DNA from: Phoronis australis
Taxonomy: Eukaryota; Phoronida; Phoronidae
Reading direction: 5' to 3'
Assembly (NCBI GenBank): GCA_002633005.1
Contig: NMRA01000001.1
Coordinates: 1,709,506 to 1,773,505, forward strand
DNA: 64,000 nucleotides
This document shows, piece by piece, positions 35,576 to 48,067 of the stretch. The position numbers and the translations under genes are program-made. Every line of letters begins with the position of its first letter. Within the stretch, counting starts at the first letter, position 1. Below the pieces are notes generated by a model that was not told the origin of the DNA, ran no database searches, and was given only the letters and a program-made list of their open reading frames with translations.

Positions 35576-38500
35576 TTAAAATTCCATGCCATTGGTACCC
35601 TCAGATTATGTTTTTGGAAAACTGAGCATTCACAACAATGTTCAGTAGCCTTTGAAAATGAAACAAATTTTCCAAAATTGGTGAGATTTTGCAGTATGTT
35701 TCAATGTAACGTTGGTGCATGTAAATCGAGCTGTGTTGTATAATCTAACCAAAGTCCGGTCTACACTACGACTTATCATACAACAACTTAACTCCTGGAA
35801 TGAGTTGTCTCTAGGTTTAGTTGTAATTTGGACATTATTTGACTCGTGTATGACAACCTACAACACCTTCAAGGTAAGACAATTTTTTCTAGATAACTTG
35901 CCCCAGTGCAAGTCCTAGTGCATAAGGCAAATCTTATGCTGACAGGATTTGCACGCAAGTGGATGAGAAAGCATGCACTATTTACCTCACTGAGAGTATC
36001 CAGCAAATTCCTCAGCACCTCAAATGCTTAATGGTGCTGTCACAGATTCGTTACACACCTTCGATATGGAATGAGTATCCTGACTTGACTGTCGGTCTGA
36101 TCGGACAGTAGGGATACAGCTGTGACCTTATCAGTTTGACAGTGGCAAACCAATGTTTATATAGTCCAGCTTTCTTATTGTCCACTTTCATCTGATAAGC
36201 TCATGCAATCCAGCAGTTATGGGCCTGACAATAACCGATATTTAAAAATACTATTTGCAAACAATTTTCAGCAAATGTTGTGAAGCTGATGTGGTTTAAA
36301 GGAAAATATACTCTCACCAAAAACCTTCCATGGGTTGACATAATTTTCTCCTGTTGATTCCTTTGTGTGACTGTACGCTCTGACCAGTTTAACCACAGAA
36401 TTGTTTACCAACACAAAAGGCATGCTTTAGTGACAAGTTTAATCAAGAGTAATTAAAGAGTTTCAAGATTAGACCATGATAGTGGAAAGTTTTTGATTTT
36501 TACACTCCAGGAGAATGGTGCCTAATGTTGAAGTGAGCTAGTCGCTATTCATTGGGTTTGTACATGTTTGATGAGGTACCAATTACCGTCGTTCGTAAAC
36601 CAACACACCTGTTTATCATACAAGTTTCAAAGTAAAAAAATGGACAATAAGTAAGGCAAACAACCAACACGGCTGTGATTGAAATGTAGTAACTAGCCAT
36701 CGTTGGAATTTTTAAAATCGATATAATATAAGAGAAATCATTTTTTCAGCATCGCAGCTAAGCCACGACCATTAATTTGTGAATCGATCAGGACGGGTTA
36801 GTCACAGTGTGGATTAGGCTCGCTTAGGCGTTGGGGTAACAAACCCCCAAATGTTTTCGTAGGAATTGCCTCGTGGCCAACGTGGCTGCAAACCTGCAGA
36901 AAAAAACGGAAGTAATTACCAGTAATTGATTAGTTGCGTGATTGCTCAGTTACATACATACCAGTATCTAATCCAGTTTGTGCCATAATTGCCCTGGATC
37001 ACTAATTCGGTAATTGCTCTGCTTTACACAACTGGGACCTTAGATCAGTGTTCCTGATACAGTCTTCTGAAATTCGTGTAAATGTATTGAGTAAGTGAGA
37101 CAGGCTGAGTTTGTAATGCTTTGTCAAGATTGCCTAACAAATAGACTTCTTCTGCTGGGTCAATTTGCTGATATATACTTTTAAAGGAGCTAAATGTATT
37201 TAAATGGCTAGTTGGAAAGTAAATTCCATATGGTCACACTATGCCATTTTAGTTGAAGTGTGCAGGGGATTGCTCCAATTTTTCCATTCATCTCTCATCC
37301 AATCCCTGAACCTGTATAGAAATGACTTGTTGTTACATAACCACATAAAATCCCAGGTCAAAAGAACTATCTGACTGGGCTTTCAGTCTTTTCAACACCT
37401 AGTTCCATTACTTCCTCTTGCAGCATATTGTGTACCTTATGTAAGTGTAGGAGTGACACTTGATCAATTGATTCTCCAGTCATATTAGATGACCTGTTTA
37501 CACATTCAGTCTCACATGTGCTGAAGTCTATAAGAAGTTGGTGATCTATGTAGCTAGAGAAACAGCTGTGATACATATCTTGGACCCCTGTGGTCATCTG
37601 AGGGGCTGCAAAGACCACCTGTTGCTATCAGCATGAAGTACAAGCTTGTGCACATCAGGGTGGGTACTGCTGGGTTTTAGTTGACTGTCTGTTACATGTT
37701 TGCATAATGTGTGTTTATTGTCAGTGCGTAGCTGGATAGTGCCCTGTTGTACTCTCACCTTGCGATTGGGACTTATTTTGTCCAGGTCATTAGGTAAATA
37801 AGGAATTCACCATCAAAATGTAAAACTGACTTAAACTTTCATGGGCTGAATCCTAGGATATGATCCCTGGTTTCCAGATTCCGAGATGTCCGAACCTAAT
37901 GCTTCCCCCCAGCCTCAGTGTCTGGATGTCCTAGTAATTTGAGGCAATTTATGTAGAGAAACATGTCATGACTATGGAGTCCTGTTCATTTTTGTATTTA
38001 CTTATTTGCTTACTTAAAGTGGCACTGCACAGGTGTCAATGGTGAATTCCTAACTGAAGTACTTTGGGCATAAAAAATATTTCCATACTGTTCCAATCTC
38101 GGATTGTTGCCAAATGAGCCGTCAACGTGCCATTTTTGAATTTTAGCAATCTTAGGGTTGGCCAACCCTAGTGACCTCTGTAGTATTTTCTTGAGACACT
38201 GATGGTTTTGATGTTCTTAACAGAAATACAAATCACAGTAAAGATTATTACGAGAGAAAGTTTACATATGGTCTTACCAAATTGTTGAAATTTAGCCAAC
38301 TTCGGAACATCATATTTTATTTCAGAATTTGCTGATTGGATTTATATGAAACTTTCAGATGCTAAGCTTTATGCACTGTTCTGCAAAATGCTGTTAAAAA
38401 TTGATTTAAAATGTTTCTCTTTTTCATGAGGGGCTATCAAAGATAGGACTTTTATAATTTTGATGAAAAAATCAAGTTTCATAAATTGAAAATAAAATGA

Positions 38501-39620
38501 TAATTTAGAAAAGTGTAATAGCGTTTTTGAGATTTCATCAACATGTACATCAAACAAAATGTGGTCTTGTTATTTATGCCATTGATCTGTGTGATTGTTC
38601 CTTAAATATTGTTTTTGCTAAATTTTATTAAAAAAGACAAGGTCACATGACCCAATTAATGCCAGTTTGGTGTAAAATCAATAATGAAACTCAAAAGGCC
38701 TACTTGAGATCTCGTATGTCATTGAATACTTTTTGAGTTGTGTTAACTCAGTGTACAATAACTAGAGGAGAATAGGAGTGAGATCAGGTATGAGTGGCCT
38801 TTTGAATGCATCGTAACTCTGAATAACAATCGAATGTACTCAGCAGTCGACGCTTAGGCTAAACGCCAAGTTGCATTTGGAGACCTGGCAAAACTCTCAG
38901 GTCGCCAAGCGAAATCGACAAAACTGAAAATCTCGGACAGGCGCCTAAATCAATTTCCAGGTTTCTTCTCTGGGCGTCGTAAAACAACAGAAAAGTTCGC
39001 CGTAAATACCTAAATATAGGCGGTTAACCTTCATTCTCTAGCCAGTGTACGGACATAGAACGCAGATGACTGCACTGGGCTAGTGACGCGAATTTTGCCG
39101 ATCTTGCCCGATTTTTGCTGAAAAATTCCTACTTGTGTTCATTTACTTCCTCTTGCAATTTAAACGTGGTTTCAATGTGCTGATTTCATGAAATGAACGA
39201 ACAGTTGTGAATCGAAGATGATAAATCTTGTAAAACTGTTTGTAATTTAAAGTTTGGAAATCGACATGAACTTTGAATGAAATGAATTTAGAGGGATATA
39301 TATGTGTTGTCTGACTTTGATACTCTCACAGTGGTGACTTTGTTGCGAATTTTTCCCCGAGGTTGCAATATTGGCAACCTGCATTGGTATTACTTGGATG
39401 CCATTGCTATCAATCAGAAACTCATTGTTTTTTTATTTCTTGGGTGAATCCCCAAACACTATTACAAAAAAATTGAATAGGGTTATTGTTATCTGATAAC
39501 TAGCGCCATACAAGAATGATTAATTGCTTGCTGATAACCTTTGCTAGTAGTGTTGTTCCATGGTTAGGAGAGTAATCCATCAGAGGGAACATTTTGAGGA
39601 ATGAAACCTAGTATGTGAAT
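35576..39620. other. intergenic, nothing coding recognised
   Basis: AT-rich DNA. About 39120-39300 is a diverged relative of the 27.8/29.0-kb duplicated sequence (shared TTTACTTCCTNTTG, GTGCTGA, TTTCACGAAAT-like and AATTTAAAGTTTGGAA blocks in order). The 83-codon minus frame at 37367-37618 starts at GTG and resembles nothing known. Confidence 0.5.
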
Positions 39621-39888
39621 TGTTAAAATATGCCACCACACAAGTGACAATTTGATGGCACGATGGTCATTAAACATTTATAAAAATGCTGGGAAATAAA
39701 TCTGACTGCATTAAAAACCCATACAAAATGCAGAAAGATGTCCACCAAGCACTTCATTGCCATCTGGTAACAAGGTGTATTTCATCGTGATGCCCTTGTA
39801 TTGAAATTGTACTGTTAATCCCTATAAAATCCTTCGAAAGGGTGACCTTTATATGGACGTTCCCTACCATTAGGTCCTTTATTCTTAA

Positions 39889-40398
39889 GGCCCTTTCATA
39901 TTGATTTAACTATGGTCTGAGCGGAGCGTCGACGTAAACAGCGCAGTTAACTGGACCGTTCATACTGGCTTTGGTACCATCGAAGTAAAGGGTTGGTGAC
40001 GCTGACGTCATTGAAGTTATCGCAAGGTAGCGCTGCACGCTAAGATTTTTTTCAATGTGACAATTTGGAACATTTAAATGTGCTAAATGACATTAAACTT
40101 ATTTTTAAATCGATTGGTTATCATTAAAGCGAAAAATAAGCATTTATTAGTGACGGCACTACTCTGTAACTGTTGACGATAACAGTGGCACCTGGCGATA
40201 ACTTCGATTGGACCGGAGTTAAGCGTTCATACTGCACCGCAGCATCAACGCTGCGGCGTCAACGCTGCGGTCTTAAATCCACCAATTAACTGCGATGTTA
40301 ACTGGAGCTGTTAACTGCGATCCAGGACCGGAGTTAAGCGTTCATACTGACCGCAACTCCCCAAATCATCGACGCGTTGACGTTAGTATGAAAGGCCC
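39889..40398. mobile_element. 510-bp TIR element (GGGCCTTTCATACT type), copy A
   Basis: Left GGCCCTTTCATATTGAT and right (reverse complement) GGGCCTTTCATACTAAC, flanked by TTAA on the left and TTTA on the right. The interior has repeats of GACCGGAGTTAAGCGTTCAT and GCTGCGGCGTCAACGCTGCG. No transposase. A TTAA-target (piggyBac-like) origin is a guess because the right flank is imperfect. Present in both duplication copies, so it predates their split. Confidence 0.65.
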
Positions 40399-40983
40399 TT
40401 TAGTGAATGAGTATCCTAAGTTTCCTGGTGCCCACCTGTCAAAGTATAGTAGTCTAGTTCCCCCTACCCCTGTGCACTTGTCGCATAGCTCTATGTACAT
40501 TGCAGCCATAGCTTGCCACTTGTCAATGAAGTTGTTTTTTAATGTTGCGAGGTAAGTTGCAACACATCTGAGTGAGGCAATCGTTCTTCAACAGAGTCTG
40601 CTGTCTGCTCAAAAGTTTGTTAGGGGCCCTATCTTTCGAATTTTAGGTCATGCACACAATACATTTAAATATTTCCACTAAAGAGGTAAGGTGACTCCTG
40701 TATGTGGGAATTACATGGTTATTCCTGCAATTTTATTGAGTGGATAGATTTCACTACGGTTGCCATGGTTGAGTGTTAACTTTTTTATAATATTTACGCA
40801 GTGACAGGTGTGCAAATTGACTTGGTCACGCCACCAGGTGATTTTTCCCTGGTTGTTTTTAAACATCAACTGAACTACTGCATGAGTTGATTTTGATAAA
40901 ACAGACCTCTAGTGCAGCAGGCACTGTAAAAGATCTGCGTTTGAAAGTGAGTAAAACATAGGTACGCTCTATATTCATATACC

Positions 40984-41062
40984 TGTGTGTGTGTGTGCGT
41001 GTGTGTGTGTGTGTGCGCGCATGTGTGTGGGCGCGTGTGTGTGTGCGCGCGTGCGTGTGTGT
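40984..41062 (+). repeat. (GT)n/(GC)n microsatellite, copy A
   Basis: Alternating purine-pyrimidine run of GT and GC steps, Z-DNA-prone, with a different length and order from the same locus in copy B (48653-48729). The Cys/Val frame through it is an artefact. Confidence 0.95.
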
Positions 41063-43412
41063 TGCATCATTTGTTAGAGTGGAACAGGGTTACGGTTTTA
41101 TACACAAAATGGTGGTGCATCATATGTGCCCACAATGTCTTGATATTGAATATTCCGTAAAACTGATTAAAACTTTTGTTCCTGATGGGCATTTTTGTAT
41201 GTTTCTTTTAGGCAGACGATGAAACCTTCCTATTTTCAGACGGGCTTCCCATATTTTGCATCATTTAGTTACGATACCGGAATAGAAGCATACCGTTTGT
41301 GGTGTAGTCATGTTGCTTTTGTTTCATTGTTGAAGTACTTTTAACGTTGTTGTGAATGGCCACATTTTTCACAACATACAATGGTTAAGTTATGATGTAG
41401 AAGTTGAACATGGAAAAGCATTAATTTGGTTTGAAGTATCTTTCATTTAAAATCATAAAATAAAATGCCATATTGTGTCTTAAATTGGTGAAACTTTACC
41501 GTAGGCATTTACTGGTACCTGAACAGCCTAAACGGGTACCTAAACGCCCGTCAAGTAAAACCTAGCAGAAGCCCCATAAAACATAGTTGGAGAATATGGA
41601 TATTTTTCCGCTCGAATAAGACATGGTGATGACGAAACACTGAATGTTCATTACTCAAAAGTAAGCGAGTTTTGTATTTTTGAGTTGCTAAAGTTTGCAG
41701 AGAGGCTTTTTATACACTCACGTGGATGAATGTTGTCATCCCTTGCTGGAAGTTCACATGAAAATTGACATTTGGTTTCTATGGAAGACAACACGTGCTC
41801 ATTTTATGGCATATTGTATGCAGTGGCATATTTTGTACTTCAGTGTCCTCTTTGGCATATGTCTTTCTTTCTGTTAAACAATTTGAAAAATCAAATAGTA
41901 GTCAAATCAGGTAATTTGAAGGGGTCCTTTTTCGACGAAAAACCTAGGTGGCGATGATTTTTGAACTAACAGTTCTTGGTAGAATGTTTTATGTTTGGCA
42001 GATTACGTTATGTCCAGGATAGAGCTCCAGTTTTTAACCATTTTCAGTTCTGACTTGTGCAGTGTCCCCTAGTGACAATTTTATTAGTTAACTTTTGGCA
42101 TCCATCTCTCTATTTCAAATCTTATTTAGTGGCCTCCATTCTAACTGGTATAATATCAAAAAAACACGCTTTGTCAACTAGTAAAAGTATATATTTTCTG
42201 AAAGAAAAAAGATCAGAGATTATAAAAATATATATTTTTTGCCATTGTTATTGTTACTTGAACACCTTTTTCAAGTAAAATTTCATTTTTCAGAAAGGTA
42301 CATTCATAGCAAATTAATGCCTGGGTCAATTTTATTAAAACCTTTTTTAAATAAAAATTTCACCAGTTACCTCAAAAGCGCTGTTAGGAATTTTTGATTA
42401 GTGTCTTAGTTTGGTTTCTGTGACAAATCCAACTTGCAAAACGTAAGGTGTTTTTTGTGAAAAAATAGCAGTCGTATTCATCTTTATTACATTACGCAAA
42501 AACTAGGCCTTTATATCGAAAATCCTGAGTTTTTGAGATTGATGAATAAATGTTGAGTTTGGAAAGTTTTAGTGAAATTCACTGAGCCGTTTTCGAGAAC
42601 TAGTGTTCCTAAGTTTAAATTAAGTTGATTTGCCGAAGCCGAGAAAAAGCTGATTAAGTTGGGACACGTGAAAATCTCAAGGTCTGGTTAATTCTTCCGT
42701 GAAAACTTGTTTTTGGTCAATAGAACTGATGCATGCCTTAACCTTGTTCACTATTTCAATATTCACTCTCAATGTCAATTAAATTTGCAGTACGCAATTT
42801 AATTATCGCTAAAACGTTTAATTTTGTTACCCTCTCCAGTCTGAGAGGGGGATCAACTTAAAAGTAGGTCAACAATTCACTGTTACACACACCATGCGCC
42901 AGGAGACTGATATGAAACCAAGTCTGTTAAAGCACGTGGTGAGCATGAGATGGATGAGGCGAAATGTCAAGTTTCCTATAAAATTAAGGAATTTGGGTGG
43001 GGATTTATCTCTTTTCACAAGTTGCTGTGTTTGTGAACACAAAGTCACAGAGGCATGAGGTGACTTAGAGCATTCGTTCTTAATGGTTGTATGCATGCAA
43101 ACGCACAGCTCCCTCAGGATCAAAACCGTGTCCATGGCATCTTTCTATCTAATGTACACCCCGTTGACTCAATATTATGGCAACTCGATAAATGAAACGA
43201 CTGAGGGAACGTAGGGAGCTGCTCTGTGCCTAGCGGAAGATTCGATTTGAGTGACAGCCCCGTAACCCATGACCTAAGATAAGTAGCAAACAAATTTCCA
43301 TGCAGTTGTGCAATTCCGAGGTGGTTCTGCTCGATCTTTTTTTCTAGCTACTGGTATATATTTCGTATTTGAAGCCCCCCGAGAATGAAGATAAGGTAAT
43401 TTATTAGATATA

Positions 43413-44402
43413 CCGTAAACGTTCGGGTTAACGCCCATACTCAGTTAACCGCCCACCCCCTACTTTAGGTGGATTTTCGATTTAACCGCCTACTGCTCGG
43501 TTAAGCGCCCCTTGCGATTTTGAAGATTTCTAGTTAAGCGCCCACCTCTCGGTTAAGCGCCCATCCCCGACTTAGAATGAAGATTTAGCGCCCAGTGCTA
43601 AGGAAACACGCAATTCCCCGACTTTTAGAAAAAGATTGATGATCACAATGAGCGCAACGACGCCGGGCCTCCGAGATGGTGGTTTAGCAATGTGAATTGC
43701 AATTATACAATTTTTTTTTTTTTATACAATTAACGAGTTGTTGTCTTGGGTCATTGACTCACTTCAAAATATAATACTTGAACGTTTTTGTCACTTTATT
43801 TTCTTCACATGTTTGCAAAGTTTAAGAACGCCGCCGGCGTCAAAACCTCCGCTTTCAGTGACTTTGTCTGCCCTGCTGAGTTTTCGTCTGCAGTGCACTT
43901 GATAAAACATATATTCGAAAAAATCAGGCCAGAGAAATGAGACAGTGGTTATAAGTATATAGTCACGCCCGTTTCTGTTATTTAGGACTGTCGCTATTCT
44001 CTTTTGATGAGTGACTTTGTAGTGGTGCACGCGCGCAAGTTCCCACACTTTGGAGTGCATGTTACCTTGACACCAACATGTGATTGACAGGTGACTCGTA
44101 TGTAGGCCCTACGCGTGTGCTGAATCCCGCCGCTATCTTTGGCCATAAAAAACGAGATGCATATTGAAAGAGGCCGTTATATTACTTGACGGCATTTCCA
44201 AGTCACGATTGTCAGCCGACTGAGACATTGCGCGCTAACAACGGGACCAAACAGTGCCGCAGTGNCCCATGTTCGGTTAACCGCCCACCCTGGATTTTTT
44301 GAAGTTTCACGTTTAAGCGCCCATGTCTGGTTAACCGCCCACCCCCGATTTTTTTGGTTTGCCAATTCAAACCTCCCAGGGCGTTTACCCGAACGTTTAC
44401 GG
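43413..44402. mobile_element. full-length GTTAAGCGCCC-type MITE, copy A only
   Basis: 990 bp with TIRs CCGTAAACGTTCGGGT(T/A)AAC (24 bp, one mismatch) and TA on both sides (43411-43412, 44403-44404). Both ends carry subterminal repeats GTTAACCGCCCA/GTTAAGCGCCCA. The unique centre (about 43600-44260) has no transposase frame. The corresponding site in copy B (about 51241) is empty, differing only by a TA and a 2-bp change. An N at 44265 lies inside the element. Confidence 0.9.
44265..44265. other. single-N assembly join inside the MITE
   Basis: It lies between the unique centre and the right subterminal repeats, so the true element length is uncertain. Confidence 0.7.
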
Positions 44403-46125
44403 TATGTGAAATATTGTAAAACTTGACAATTTCTGTGAATAAGGTTTGAGATATCCTTAAGAAAGGTTCAATAGAACATATAGACATATCTGACATATTG
44501 TAAAAACGACTAATTTTTGTGAATAAGGTTTGAGATACCCTTAAGTTGGGGCTGGGTGTTAAACCACGCATGGGCATTTGGAAATTAAGCTTTATCCTGT
44601 TAATGGGCATCAACCCAGAGGAATGTGGTGTATTTTTAATATTTTGATTTGTTTCTGGTTTGCTATAAATATTTTCCGTCATGAGATTTTTAGTTACAAA
44701 GTGATAAGGTGTGTTCATTTCCTCTGTTTGGAATTGAATCATGATCAATGGAAACTGTCCGTTGAGATTTCCAATGCTGCTGCTCTTTCTCTAGTCTCAG
44801 ATGTGACATTTGCATTGCTTCTATGTAGTGTGGATGAATCCCTGTCATAAACAACTGATAACTCCATATATTTGTGTAGTGGGTTTGGTCAGGCAAAGGC
44901 CTGACTATAAATTTGTGTCTGCTCTGAATTTTATTGTCTTCGCATGCTAATGTCATGTCAATAAAAGGCTTGGATGAAATTTCTGTGTAGAAAACTCGGT
45001 CATGTAGTTGTTAAGTTATGATCAGGATTGTAAACAGCTCACAAAGAAAAACTCTCATTGACAAAAGTAATGGCCCACTCCAGGTGTTCAAGTTCATTGA
45101 GTTGCTATTGAGAAAACCGGTGTCTATGAGTGTGAAAAGTGCCTGCCTAATGATATTGCCACTTATAATTGACATGTTGAGAACAGCAGGTACTAATCAA
45201 TTGATTTCTTATGTTTATGTACCATGTTATGGAATAACAACAGATTGGTTGTGTGGGGTCAAGAAATGCAAATTGCAGTACAATTATCATTTTCAAGACA
45301 GGAAACAATTATTAATTTTTAATGAACAGGATAGCCATTCTACTATTTCATTTCGGACTCTTATGAACCTTTTCTTCAACAAGATGAGTGGGTGTGTTCC
45401 GCTGTTATCACTGTCCTAATCCAGACCAAAGGAGTACCTGGTCTACTGGGAAAATGTAACTGAGACAACAGAGAGGGGTAAACAATGTACACAAAAGTGT
45501 GTACAGCATCAGGATACTGACTCTCTGAGCAAACTGTGGCACCCAATCCTCCAACCCATCCAATCTTAGACTCCCCACTTTAGGATGGATAAAGAGAAGA
45601 CTGTATGCTGTGCTCCCTTCTTGAATAATTGACCCACAAGAATTGTTGACTCAGCCACCAAGGAGCAGATAATCATGGTTTAAGAACATTGACTGCCAGT
45701 GACATGTTGCTTTGAGAATAAGAATTCAACTTCAATAATATGGTAGTTCCCTGACTTATTGAACCTCGCACCTTTTATGAATACTGTCGTAGTCTACTAG
45801 TTTTACTGATCAAATCAATGAATCATGACAAGAATGAGGAACTACTGATGTAAGAAATGGCTTTTTGTTTTTATTGCACTTGTTTTTATTTTCAGTCTGG
45901 TTGCACATATACACTATATAAACAGCGTCTTTTTAGCAAGAAAAACAAGGGATTGACAGGTGGATTAAGAAAAGCTGTCAATTAACATTTCTATTGCCTT
46001 CAGAGGCACAGTGCTGTTGGTCTATAGTGTCAAACAAGGTTGAAACTAAAGTGTTTTCATTATTAAGACAATCCTGAAGGTATATGACTTTTTAGACCAT
46101 AACATCTGATAATTCATAGTTTATT

Positions 46126-46990
46126 GTGCCCACAATACACTCAGCAGATAGATAGGGGACAAGGGCACAATGAACACATGTGTATGAGCATCATACCGTC
46201 CATCTGGCGCCAGCAGCTGTTATGTGTCTCTCTAAATCTCAATATTCAAAGTATCTTCAAAATTGGTAGGTCATGCTGAGAAGAGGAGGGCCGACAGTTA
46301 TTTTTGGACGGCTCTGACTACCGTACTGGGTTTCCCCTTGTGGCATTTTTGTGTGTTTGTCCGTTCTTCTTAGATCCTGTGCCAAGCCTTATGACAACTG
46401 TATTTCTACAAACATGACAACAAATGAGCCCTCCAGTGGTAATTCTGTATTTTAACAGTTGCCTTTGACTCTTGACTCCTTGACGGATTATTTGAAATTT
46501 GCTGAACATGGTGGATGCAATGGTTTTGCACAACCTGGAGGCCATTTTTATCATTTTGGTGTCTGTTTTTGGCATATTGCTCTTTGTCTCCAAAATTGCT
46601 CAAAGAATTTAGATGTGTTGTTACTGAGGAGATTGTGACTGACCTTAATTTTCGGACAGCTCCGACTGTTCTGCCACATTCTAATGATGTTTTTTGAGTC
46701 TACAGCTGTATGGTTTAAATGCCTTATAGAATTTTTGTGAAATTTGGCATTTGTATTTTTATGGACATGATAACAAATTAATAACAATTTTTGGATGTAT
46801 CCATTCTGCTTTCACCCCCAGTGGCAATATCATTTTTTACATTTTCTTCTTTATCTTCAGAGTACATTGACGGATTTTCATGAATGTGTTTCCAAGAAAG
46901 AAACAATGATATCATTCACATTTTTTAATGGATTCCGTGAATTTTATACCACCTAGTGGCCATTCTTATTGTTTTCGGAATCTGCCTCTG
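46126..46990 (+). repeat. CTCF-site-like repeat family, copy 3 (in duplication A)
   Basis: Starts GTGCCCACAATACACTC. Degenerate monomers with sites near 46331, 46426, 46531 and 46816; the best is ACCACCTAGTGGCC at 46949-46962 (11 of 12 core positions). The right end fades into CATTGATTTTATCAAAATTAAGG with no clear terminus. Same orientation as all other copies. Confidence 0.75.
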
Positions 46991-47123
46991 TGTCATTCAT
47001 TGATTTTATCAAAATTAAGGCGCTGTCGATTTTTTTATTGCCGTTTGCTGGCTGGTAACAGTACAGGCTCTGCTCCAGTCGCACTGACGGCGTTTTCTCG
47101 GCCTGGGTTCCTGAATGAATTGT

Positions 47124-47256
47124 ACTTCCGGGTTCGTGGCAAGTTCAAAATGGCGGTGTTTCTTCGGGTGCGAATCGTGAGTGGCGCGTTCATTTAAACT
47201 TTTTTCGAGTACGGNAAAGCAATATGGCGGGTTTTGCCCCCTTTCCGGTGACGTCA
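47124..47256 (+). promoter_or_regulatory. promoter-like motif cluster with possible mini first exon
   Basis: Within 135 bp: ACTTCCGG (ETS-type, 47124-47131), AAAATGGCGG (YY1/initiator-ATG-like, ATG at 47150) and a palindromic CRE TGACGTCA (47249-47256), in a CpG-bearing stretch. The ATG opens nine codons (MAVFLRVRI) directly followed by a donor-like gtgagt at 47177. No downstream exon could be identified. An N at 47215 separates the CRE from the rest. Confidence 0.3.
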
Positions 47257-47289
47257 CAGTGACTAACGAGAAACTCGCAAGTGAGCTAT
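47215..47289. other. assembly join and 74-bp spacer between duplication copies
   Basis: The N at 47215 ends copy A. The next 74 bases (AAAGCAATATGGCGGG... to GTGAGCTAT) match neither copy's flank, and then copy B starts. Confidence 0.7.
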
Positions 47290-47557
47290 TGTTGAAATAT
47301 GCCACCACACAAGTGACAATTTGATGGCACGATGGTCATTAAACATTTATAAAAATGCTGGGAAATAAATCTGACTGCATTAAAAACCCATACAAAATGC
47401 AGAAAGGTGTCCACCAAGCACTTCATTACCATCTGGTGACAAGGTGTATTTCATCGTGATGCCCTTGTATTGAAATTGTACTGTTAATCCCTATAAAATC
47501 CTTCGAAAGGGTGACCTTTATATGGACGTTCCCTACCATTAGGTCCTTTATTCTTAA

Positions 47558-48067
47558 GGCCCTTTCATATTGATTTAACTACGGTCTGAGCGGAGCGTCG
47601 ACGTAAACAGCGCAGTTAACTGGACCGTTCATACTGGCTTCGGTTCCATCGAAGTAAAGGGTTGGTGACGCTGACGTCATTGAAGTTATCGCAAGGTAGC
47701 GCTGCACGCTAAGATTTTTTTCAATGTGACAATTTGGAACATTTAAATGTGCTAAATGACATTAAACTTATTTTTAAATCGATTGGTTATCATTAAAGCA
47801 AAAAATAAGCATTTATTAGTGACGGCACTACTCTGTAACTGTTGACGATAACAGTGGCACCTGGCAATAACTTCGATTGGACCGGAGTTAAGCGTTCATA
47901 CTGCACCGCAGCATCAACGCTGCGGCGTCAACGCTGCGGTCTTAAATCCACCTATTAACTGCGATGTTAACTGGAGCTGTTAACTGCTATCCAGGACCGG
48001 AGTTAAGCGTTCATACTGACCGCAACTCCCCAAATCATCGACGCGTTGACGTTAGTATGAAAGGCCC
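47558..48067. mobile_element. 510-bp TIR element (GGGCCTTTCATACT type), copy B
   Basis: Same element, length and flanks (TTAA/TTTA) as 39889-40398, with a few substitutions. Confidence 0.65.

Larger units (their letters stand above)
39621..47214 (+). repeat. direct duplication 2, copy A (7.6 kb)
   Basis: Aligns end to end with 47290-53621. Differences: a 128-bp segment (41552-41679) and a 425-bp segment (45628-46052, gap side) are present only in A; a 990-bp MITE at 43413 is only in A; a MITE at the A position near 42085 is only in B. SNP density varies along the pair, from near zero over 46.1-47.0 kb to clearly higher over 43-45 kb. It ends at the N at 47215. Confidence 0.92.

Noticed and set aside
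37367-37618. 83-codon minus-strand frame with plausible codon use
   Set aside because: It starts at GTG, has no recognised motif and no supporting splice structure.
40295-40555. 86-codon frame, nearly identical at 47964-48224
   Set aside because: It begins inside a MITE and is conserved only because the DNA copies are young.
40989-41222. Cys/Val/Arg-rich frames across the GT/GC microsatellites
   Set aside because: Simple-repeat translation.
45018-45419. 133-codon frame conserved as a 136-codon frame at 51839-52249
   Set aside because: The whole surrounding DNA is duplicated. Differences in the compared stretch are mostly amino-acid changing and the N-termini differ, with no sign of coding constraint.
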